Source of the DNA: Bacteroidota bacterium
GTDB taxonomy: Bacteria; Bacteroidota; Bacteroidia; Flavobacteriales; Flavobacteriaceae
Direction: 5' to 3'
Length of the DNA: 5,488 bases
Assembly (NCBI GenBank): GCA_024278565.1
Contig: JAJRSY010000019.1
Span: 1-5,488, forward strand
Below are positions 1 to 4,612 of the stretch, piece after piece. Both the position numbers and the translations under genes were made by a program. The notes beneath the pieces were generated by a model. That model was not told the DNA's origin. It was given only the letters and a program-made list of their open reading frames with translations, and searched no databases. How positions within the stretch are numbered: the stretch's first letter is position 1; every line of letters starts with the position of its first letter.

Positions 1-436
1 AATGAAGACCGCCAAAACTTGATACTTTGACTGGTTGAACACCAACTATTTTCATTTTTTCAGGGCAATGCTGTGCATAAGATGCGTAAGTGAGTGCGCG
101 GTGCCCAGCTCCGACTATAATTACAGTAATCATTTTTTTAGTACTGTTTGGTCCAATTTCTACTGCAAAATACTTAAAATTAGAATGTTTTATTTTTGGA
201 AGTATTGCATTTGTAAATTCAGAAATTTCAGGTGAATAATGCTGTTCACCTAATAATAAAAATTGACTTTCAGATATTTTATTTTCCAATATTTTTGCTC
301 CTATACCTACAATATTGCCATTATTAATTTCAAATGTGTAGGCAAATTCGGAAATATCAGTCGATTTTAACTTTTCTTGAGCAAGTATTGTTGTCGATAA
401 AATCGAAAATAGTAGGATGAAAATATTTTTAGTCAT
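1..436 (-). pseudogene. Chimeric, edge-truncated ORF: secreted LLLGEQH protein fused to a deleted Gfo/Idh/MocA oxidoreductase start
   Basis: The frame opens at ATG 436-434 and stays open to the window edge (145 codons seen). Residues 1-20 (MTKNIFILLFSILSTTILAQ) look like a Sec signal peptide. Residues 58-96 contain QFLLLGEQHYSPEISEF and YFAVEIGP, which resemble the ChaN/erythromycin-esterase-like folds with an LGExH motif; this assignment is tentative. From residue 102 (ATG at 133-131) the protein changes character: MITVIIVGAGHRALTYASYA is a typical Rossmann-fold start of a Gfo/Idh/MocA oxidoreductase. After IVGV (residue 133) one expects a DP-type continuation, but QPVKVSSFGGLH follows, which in this family lies much later, so an internal deletion is likely. 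By hand count, GC is about 44% in positions 1-120 and about 26% in 121-430, a break that coincides with the fusion. Both junctions are in frame. A real fusion, two decayed neighbours, or an assembly join are all possible. Confidence 0.6.
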
Positions 437-507
437 TGCGTATTTTTCATTAAAGAGTATAATTTTCCTGATTTCTCACACAGTTTCTTAAATTACTGGC
501 AACGTAG

Positions 508-533
508 GTATATAGTTACCAGTAACTATATAC
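508..533. promoter_or_regulatory. Long perfect palindrome, operator-like (copy 1)
   Basis: The arms GTATATAGTTAC and GTAACTATATAC are perfect reverse complements, 12 bp each, around a 2-nt centre CA. The site lies 72-97 nt upstream of the minus-strand start at 436 and well past the pepD stop at 720, so it sits where an operator for the left-hand gene would be. A degenerate third version, ATTACTGGCAAC at 492-503, matches the core GTTACTGGTAAC at 10 of 12 positions. Symmetry and repetition suggest a dimeric DNA-binding protein, but no regulator is visible here and I cannot name one. As RNA it could also form a hairpin. Confidence 0.55.
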
Positions 534-547
534 ACCAAATATAAGAA

Positions 548-571
548 ATATAGTTACCAGTAACTATATAC
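548..571. promoter_or_regulatory. Long palindrome, operator-like (copy 2)
   Basis: This repeats 24 bases of copy 1 exactly (510-533 equals 548-571), with a start-to-start distance of 38 bp. Within it, ATATAGTTAC and GTAACTATAT form 10-bp arms around CA (548-569). The outer bases, which pair in copy 1, do not pair on the left side here. Two near-identical long palindromes in one intergenic region argue for a bound regulator or a small repeat family rather than chance AT-rich symmetry. Confidence 0.55.
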
Positions 572-619
572 CCACATATATGCGTACAAATTTAGTGATT
601 ACTCTATGTAGTAAAACAA

Positions 620-649
620 TAACCGTTTCTTAACCGTTAAAAACGGTTA
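620..649. repeat. TAACCGTT half-site cluster with hairpin
   Basis: TAACCGTT occurs at 620-627 and again at 631-638 (11-bp step, about one helical turn). Its reverse complement AACGGTTA lies at 642-649. The last two form an 8-bp stem with an AAA loop. It lies about 70 nt beyond the pepD stop, in the direction pepD is transcribed, so it might act in 3'-end formation. On the minus strand no uniform U tract follows the stem, so a canonical intrinsic terminator is not supported. Three spaced copies could equally be a protein-binding site. Confidence 0.4.
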
Positions 650-719
650 GGCATTTTCACTTCAAAAGTCTAAGTAATTTTAGCTATAAAACTTTCTTGT
701 CACTTCTCTAAAACATACC

Positions 720-2183
720 TCACACCCTCGGGCTATCTTCTAAAATAACTAACAAAAACCGCCAAAATTTCTGTACCGATGAAATACTGACCCGTTCATC
801 GGGCGAATGGGCACCGAGAATGGTGGGGCCAAAGCTAATCATATCCATATCGGGGTAATTTTGGCCTAAAATTCCGCATTCAAGCCCTGCATGACAGGCC
901 GCTACTTTGGGCTTTTCATTGAACAGCTGTTCATATTTTTCTTTCAGAACCTCAAGTATGGTAGAATTCGGATTCGGATTCCAACCAGGATACTCCCCAT
1001 CAAAAACCACCTTACAGCCGGCAAGCTCAAAAGTTGATTTTAAGGCAGTTGCCAAATCCATTTTAGTCGAATTTACAGAAGATCGTGTTAGGCAACCTAT
1101 TTGTACTTTTCCATCCTTCACCTCTACCCTAGCGACATTGTTCGATGTTTCGACCAAATCAGGAATCGATGCGCTCATCGTATATACCCCGTTGTGGGCA
1201 GCATAGATTCCTTTCAACAATTTGTCTTGTGCGTCAGAACCCATTACTTTTTCTGGTAGCTCGTTGCACGCTTTTAAAGCAAAGGTCAGGTTGGGTTCTA
1301 TAAAAGCAAGTTCGATTTTAATGGTATTTGCCAGCGTATTAAAATTTTTCTCAAAGGCATTGGCCTGCTTACTATCAACTACGACAATCGCATTACTCTC
1401 TCTTGGAATGGCATTTCTCAGGCTTCCCCCATCGATCATTGAAATCTTGATTTGATGATCGTTAAAAGAATGATACAACAAGCGGTTCATGATCTTGTTC
1501 GAGTTGCCCAAACCTTTATGAATCTCTATTCCGCTATGTCCACCGTTCAAACCCTTGACCGTAATGGTATAGGCCTTGCTTCCCTCTGGCACAGGTTCTT
1601 CGTTGTAGTTACAAGAAGCGGTAACGTCAACGCCTCCTGCACAGCCAATATCTAATTCATCGTCTTCCTCGGTGTCCAAGTTCAAAAGTATTTCTCCCTT
1701 TAAAATTCCCGCTTCGAGGCCCATTGCTCCTGTCATGCCCGTTTCCTCATCAATGGTGAACAAAGCTTCTAAGGGTGGGTGGGGAATATCGGTGCTTTCC
1801 AACAAAGCCATAATGGCGGCAACACCCAAACCATTATCAGCTCCCAAGGTGGTACCTTTGGCCTTCACCCAATCGCCTTCAACCACCATTTCAATTCCCT
1901 GTCTGTCAAAATCAAAAATGGTATCGTTGTTCTTTTGGTGTACCATATCGAGATGCGATTGCAGGGTTATGCATTTTCGATTTTCCATTCCAAAGCTGGC
2001 CGGTTTTCTTACTATGACGTTACCAACTGCATCTGAAAAAGTCTCTAACCTGAGTGATTTTCCAAAATCCAACATAAACTGAATGACACGTTCCTCTTTT
2101 TTAGATGGGCGTGGCACGGCATTTAAATCAGCAAAATTGTTCCAAACGGCTTTGGGCTGTAATTCTCGTATGGCTTCGTTCAT
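720..2183 (-). CDS. pepD: Aminoacyl-histidine dipeptidase (peptidase M20C, PepD)
   Basis: A cytosolic di-zinc peptidase that cleaves Xaa-His (carnosine-type) and other dipeptides. The 487-residue product matches the usual family length of about 485. Visible motifs, numbered from MNEAIREL: SHLDM with H77 and D79 (zinc ligand, catalytic Asp), GADNGLG with D116 (bridging ligand), IDEETG with E146-E147 (general base and ligand), LNLD with D170 (ligand), LNGGHSG with H216, and GAHSPDE with H458 (ligand). The spacing matches the ligands I recall for Vibrio alginolyticus PepD (H80, D82, D119, E149, E150, D173, H461) with a constant offset of three. I chose ATG 2183-2181 because the open frame further upstream reads through intergenic hairpins and a repeat (VPAGG...) and would add 62 unrelated residues. 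No clear Shine-Dalgarno site is seen, as is common in Bacteroidota. It is divergent from the DUF3810 gene. No signal peptide, truncation or frameshift is seen. Confidence 0.95.
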   Translation of the reverse strand: MNEAIRELQPKAVWNNFADLNAVPRPSKKEERVIQFMLDFGKSLRLETFSDAVGNVIVRKPASFGMENRKCITLQSHLDMVHQKNNDTIFDFDRQGIEMVVEGDWVKAKGTTLGADNGLGVAAIMALLESTDIPHPPLEALFTIDEETGMTGAMGLEAGILKGEILLNLDTEEDDELDIGCAGGVDVTASCNYNEEPVPEGSKAYTITVKGLNGGHSGIEIHKGLGNSNKIMNRLLYHSFNDHQIKISMIDGGSLRNAIPRESNAIVVVDSKQANAFEKNFNTLANTIKIELAFIEPNLTFALKACNELPEKVMGSDAQDKLLKGIYAAHNGVYTMSASIPDLVETSNNVARVEVKDGKVQIGCLTRSSVNSTKMDLATALKSTFELAGCKVVFDGEYPGWNPNPNSTILEVLKEKYEQLFNEKPKVAACHAGLECGILGQNYPDMDMISFGPTILGAHSPDERVSISSVQKFWRFLLVILEDSPRV

Positions 2184-2197
2184 TGTTGTAGTTTTTT

Positions 2198-2205
2198 CAA
2201 AAATA
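2198..2205 (-). promoter_or_regulatory. Possible Bacteroidota-type -7 promoter element for pepD
   Basis: On the minus strand this reads TATTTTTG, an exact fit to the Bacteroidota -7 consensus TAnnTTTG. It ends 14 nt before the pepD ATG, so the leader would be very short. No TTG-type -33 element is seen at the expected distance. The surrounding TGTATTTTTGAAAAAAC differs by one base from the matching stretch before the DUF3810 gene, which supports a functional role. Confidence 0.4.
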
Positions 2206-2283
2206 CATCGCTTAAACTTGGTATGGTAGATAATTGGTTGATTTTGCTGTCTAGAACATAAATGAAGCTTTGTATTGTCCTCA

Positions 2284-2303
2284 CCCGACTCCGAACCGTC
2301 GGG
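2284..2303. repeat. CCCGAC/GTCGGG hairpin
   Basis: CCCGACTCCGAACCGTCGGG has 6-bp arms around an 8-nt loop, in DNA that is clearly more GC-rich than its AT-rich flanks. It sits about 100 nt upstream of pepD, near the palindrome at 2338-2355, and is probably part of the same composite intergenic repeat. It may also form a hairpin in RNA. Confidence 0.45.
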
Positions 2304-2337
2304 GGCGAAAAAGTAATTCCGATCGCTCCGAAGCCCG

Positions 2338-2355
2338 CCTGCCGGCACAGGCAGG
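2338..2355. repeat. CCTGCC/GGCAGG palindromic repeat (REP-like), intergenic copy
   Basis: CCTGCCGGCACAGGCAGG forms a 6-bp GC stem with a 6-nt loop. A second copy with the same arms and a 4-nt loop lies at 4554-4569 inside the broken amidohydrolase gene. Short palindromes of this type are abundant between genes in flavobacteria and give spurious translations containing CRQAG or YRQAG, both of which can be read here. Mobilisation by a REP-associated tyrosine transposase elsewhere in the genome is an inference. Confidence 0.65.
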
Positions 2356-2391
2356 GAGAGGTAAAACAAAAAACAATTGAAAAATAAACTA

Positions 2392-2414
2392 CCCTTCGGC
2401 TACGCTCAGGGCAC
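2392..2414. repeat. CCCT...AGGG intergenic element (copy 1)
   Basis: CCCTTCGGCTACGCTCAGGG is an imperfect inverted repeat followed by CAC. Its minus-strand translation gives CPERSRR, a recurrent artefact of a widespread intergenic repeat in Bacteroidota and other bacteria. Copy 2 lies 86 bp downstream. Confidence 0.55.
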
Positions 2415-2477
2415 AAAATCAATAACTAAAGAATTTAATAATTCAATCTCAAAGAAGAATCATTGAAAAACAAGCTA

Positions 2478-2500
2478 CCCATCGGCTACGCTCAGGGTAC
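2478..2500. repeat. CCCA...AGGG intergenic element (copy 2)
   Basis: CCCATCGGCTACGCTCAGGG followed by TAC differs from copy 1 at two positions (T to A in the left arm, C to T after the right arm). It follows directly after a copy of the DUF3810 start sequence, as copy 1 does, so element and start were duplicated together. Confidence 0.55.
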
Positions 2501-2520
2501 AAAAAGTAATCCTTAAATTG

Positions 2521-2528
2521 TATTTTTG
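2521..2528 (+). promoter_or_regulatory. Possible Bacteroidota-type -7 promoter element for the DUF3810 gene
   Basis: TATTTTTG fits TAnnTTTG exactly and ends 22 nt before the TTG start, a plausible short leader. The context TGTATTTTTGAAATAAC is shared, with one mismatch, with the stretch upstream of the divergent pepD. A -33 TTG-type element is not apparent. Confidence 0.45.
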
Positions 2529-2550
2529 AAATAACCGCAAAGAAGAATCA

Positions 2551-3618
2551 TTGAAAAACAAACTACGAAACGGTATTGCCCTAAGTATCATTCCACAGAT
2601 CATTTTGGTGAAATGGTTGGGTGGCCATCCTGATTGGGTCGAAAATTATTATAGTAAGGGTCTGTACCCCATTATCGCTAAATTTTTCAGAACTCTTTTT
2701 GGATGGATTCCCTTTTCGGTAGGTGAAATCATCTATACTGCAATTTTTCTATTGGCCATACGCTACCTTTTCAAGAATTGGAACAGGATCAAAACGAACA
2801 AACTCAAGTTTTTACGGGATGCCCTTATGGTGTTCTCCGTCTTTTATTTTACATTTCATGTCGTTTGGGGACTTAACTACTACCGTATACCACTTTCAGA
2901 GACATTGGCCATAAAGGACAAGGCCACTTTTGAGGAAATAAAAAGCCTGACCGAACAATTGGTGATTAAGACCAACGAACTTCAGTTTCAGGTAACCGCC
3001 GATAGTTCGGCTTTGGTACAACTGCCCTACACAAGAAAAGAAATCATTGAAAAAACCATAGCAGGTTATGGTTCAGTTGATGAACGAATGCCGTTTCTTG
3101 AATACCAGAACCCGAACATTAAAAAATCTATGTTCAGTATACTCTCCAGTTACATGGGTATAGGCGGGTATTTGAATCCGTTTACCAACGAAGCGCAGGT
3201 CAACCGAAAAACGCCGCTGTTCCGATTCCCGATCATCAGCGCACATGAGATCGGGCACCAGGTGGGCTATTCGGCAGAAAACGAGACCAACCTTATAGGT
3301 TATTTAGTCACCTTAAAAAATGAGGACATCTATTTTAAATATTCTGCCAATGCCTATGCCCTGAGCTATTGTTTAAACGCCGTTCACCGTACCGATGAAA
3401 AGGCCTTTGAACAGATCTTTGCCAAATTGAACGAAGGTACCAAAAAAAATTACCAAGAATTACAAGATTTTCATGATGCATATGAGAATCCGTTTGAGCC
3501 CATTTTTAAATCTGTATTCAGTACTTTTTTAAAAGCCAACAATCAAGAAGATGGTATCAAGAGTTATAGCAAGGTGGTGAATTTGTTGGTGGGGTATCAT
3601 GAAAGGTATCCTTTGTAA
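2551..3618 (+). CDS. DUF3810 membrane protein with HEIGH zinc-protease-like motif
   Basis: This 355-residue protein matches what I know of DUF3810, a Bacteroidota/Firmicutes family of uncharacterised membrane proteins. Residues 9-23, about 57-74 and 91-108 are hydrophobic and likely membrane-spanning; the remaining 240 or so residues form a soluble domain. That domain carries HEIGH at 232-236, followed by GYSAENETN (239-247), whose E243 or E245 could be the third metal ligand. This gives a gluzincin-like arrangement, so a membrane-anchored metallopeptidase is plausible but unproven. FTNEAQVNRKTPLFRFP just before the motif is also characteristic of the family. The start is TTG at 2551: an in-frame TGA lies at 2527-2529 and no ATG or GTG falls between them. 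AAGAAGAA at 2540-2547 may help ribosome binding. The gene is divergent from pepD and followed, after 192 nt, by the broken amidohydrolase on the same strand. Confidence 0.85.
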   Translation: MKNKLRNGIALSIIPQIILVKWLGGHPDWVENYYSKGLYPIIAKFFRTLFGWIPFSVGEIIYTAIFLLAIRYLFKNWNRIKTNKLKFLRDALMVFSVFYFTFHVVWGLNYYRIPLSETLAIKDKATFEEIKSLTEQLVIKTNELQFQVTADSSALVQLPYTRKEIIEKTIAGYGSVDERMPFLEYQNPNIKKSMFSILSSYMGIGGYLNPFTNEAQVNRKTPLFRFPIISAHEIGHQVGYSAENETNLIGYLVTLKNEDIYFKYSANAYALSYCLNAVHRTDEKAFEQIFAKLNEGTKKNYQELQDFHDAYENPFEPIFKSVFSTFLKANNQEDGIKSYSKVVNLLVGYHERYPL

Positions 3619-3723
3619 AGCGCAAACCCAAATTCAAACTCAATTGCACCTTGTTGTGAATATGCTATGCATACGGCAAGCAGTTATGAGTTTTTTTTTG
3701 AGTTTGAATTTGGGTTTGAGCTT
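3618..3723. repeat. Large inverted repeat built of hexamers, possible terminator
   Basis: Arms 3623-3643 and 3698-3718 are perfect 21-bp reverse complements. Allowing one mismatch, pairing extends to 3618-3643/3698-3723 (25 of 26 pairs). The right arm is a run of imperfect hexamers (TTTGAG TTTGAA TTTGGG TTTGAG CTTGAA). The 54-nt loop contains a smaller hairpin, TATGC-TAT-GCATA (3661-3673), flanked by CTTG/CAAG. A T6 run follows at 3728-3733, so the structure may end transcription of the DUF3810 gene, whose stop codon touches the left arm. The long loop is unusual for an intrinsic terminator, and a short mobile or decayed repeat is an alternative. Confidence 0.6.
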
Positions 3724-3726
3724 GAA

Positions 3727-3745
3727 CTTTTTTATGTTAAAAAAG
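3727..3745. terminator. Weak AT hairpin before the amidohydrolase gene
   Basis: CTTTTTT and AAAAAAG form a 7-bp arm pair around ATGTT. It directly follows the large inverted repeat and could contribute a bidirectional 3'-end signal. AT-rich symmetry of this size may also be chance. Confidence 0.25.
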
Positions 3746-4553
3746 CCCAAGAATACCTACAATTTGCTCTACTTATCTTATTTTCAGAATGACTAACTAA
3801 CTACACTGGTATGAGAATGAGATTTCTCGTGCTCACTGTTCTATGGTGCAGCAGTACGTTATTTGCACAAGATTATTTTCCTGAAAATGACGGTGTAAAA
3901 TCAAAAAACAATAACTATACTGCCTTTACAAATGCCAAAATATACAGTACGCCAACGCAGGTGGTTGAGGGCTGAACACTGCTTATTCAGAATGGAAAAG
4001 TAGTACAGGTCGGTAAAACGGTAACCATGCCCGAGAATTCGGTGGTAGTTGATTTAACGGGGCGATCTATTTATCCTTCCTTTCATAGATGTATACTCCA
4101 AGTTCGGGGCAGAACGGCCTAAAAAACCTAAAGGTGGTGGTAGGGCAGCACAATACAATACCTCAAGGGAAGGTTTTTATTGGAACGACCATATCATGCC
4201 CGAGAACGATGCCGTTACAAAATTCAAATGCGACGATAAAAAAGCCAAAGAATTGCGTGATATCGGTTTTGGCGTGGTCAACTCGCACGTTCAAGACGGA
4301 ATCGCCAGAGGTGCCGGAGTGCTCATTGCGTTAAACGGACAGGGTAGTGATGCCAATAGGATATTGGACGATCGTTCGTCTCAATATTTCTCGTTTTCAA
4401 AAAGTATCATTAAAAAACAAGCCTACCCAACCTCCTTAATGGGGTCCATGGCCTTACTGCGACAAATGTATGCTGATGCCAACTGGTATGTATACTCCTG
4501 CCAAATGGAAATTCGGGAGAATCTAGGCAGGGGTTTTTTCTCATACCAACCTG

Positions 4554-4569
4554 CCTGCCGGTAGGCAGG
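4554..4569. repeat. CCTGCC/GGCAGG palindromic repeat (REP-like), intragenic copy
   Basis: CCTGCCGGTAGGCAGG has the same 6-bp arms as the intergenic copy at 2338-2355 with a shorter GGTA loop. Its presence inside a former coding region, as part of an insert, is the best evidence in the window that this repeat moves or has moved. Confidence 0.65.
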
Positions 4570-4572
4570 GGC

Positions 4573-4612
4573 AAAATTTTTCGGCATAGCCTTAGCTACG
4601 GCGATAAATTTT
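4573..4612. repeat. 40-bp imperfect palindrome adjoining the REP-like copy
   Basis: The segment begins AAAATTTTTCGGCATAGC and ends GCTACGGCGATAAATTTT, with TTAG-type bases at the apex. It matches its own reverse complement at 30 of 40 positions by hand alignment, with mismatches symmetric by necessity. It is separated from the preceding palindrome by only 3 nt, so the two probably form one unit. Confidence 0.55.

Larger units (their letters stand above)
2184..2550. other. Repeat-rich divergent intergenic region
   Basis: This 367-nt gap between pepD (leftward) and the DUF3810 gene (rightward) holds no convincing gene. From left to right it contains a promoter-like core for pepD, a CCCGAC/GTCGGG hairpin, a CCTGCC/GGCAGG palindrome, two copies of a CCCT...AGGG element, and an about 87-bp tandem duplication that includes the start region of the downstream gene. 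Reading frames through it on the minus strand encode strings such as PERSRR and CRQAG, which are translations of the repeats and not proteins. Confidence 0.75.
2376..2566 (+). repeat. About 87-bp tandem duplication containing the DUF3810 start region
   Basis: The segment TTGAAAAA(t/c)AA(a/g)CTA occurs at 2377, 2463 and 2551, in steps of 86 and 88 bp; the third copy is the actual gene start. Positions 2450-2478 and 2538-2566 match at 28 of 29 bases, including the 13 nt upstream of the TTG codon. In the first two copies the next bases are a CCCT...AGGG element instead of coding sequence. Copy 1 opens a 29-codon frame whose stop TGA (2464-2466) overlaps the TTG of copy 2. Copy 2 opens a 16-codon frame that ends at TAA. 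These duplicated starts might act as leader ORFs, but decayed duplication is the simpler reading. Confidence 0.6.

Noticed and set aside
508..571. CRISPR-like repeat pair
   Set aside because: There are only two copies with a 14-nt gap, the repeats are long AT palindromes, and there are no cas genes.
1672..2082. 136-residue plus-strand ORF opposite pepD
   Set aside because: It is a shadow of the conserved M20C coding sequence on the other strand.
2184..2369. N-terminal extension of pepD to an upstream ATG at 2369
   Set aside because: The extra 62 residues are translations of hairpins and the CCTGCC/GGCAGG repeat and resemble no PepD N terminus. ATG 2183 gives the expected length and ligand spacing.
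2180..2422. 80-residue minus-strand ORF with PERSRR and CRQAG strings
   Set aside because: It is read entirely from intergenic repeats and overlaps the pepD start in another frame.
3599..3796. 65-residue plus-strand ORF after the DUF3810 gene
   Set aside because: It overlaps the end of the DUF3810 gene and reads through the hexamer inverted repeat, giving low-complexity QTQIQTQ-type sequence.
3973..3975. In-frame TGA read as selenocysteine or a programmed stop
   Set aside because: It lies at a non-catalytic position, no SECIS-like element is evident, and several further lesions show the gene is simply decayed.
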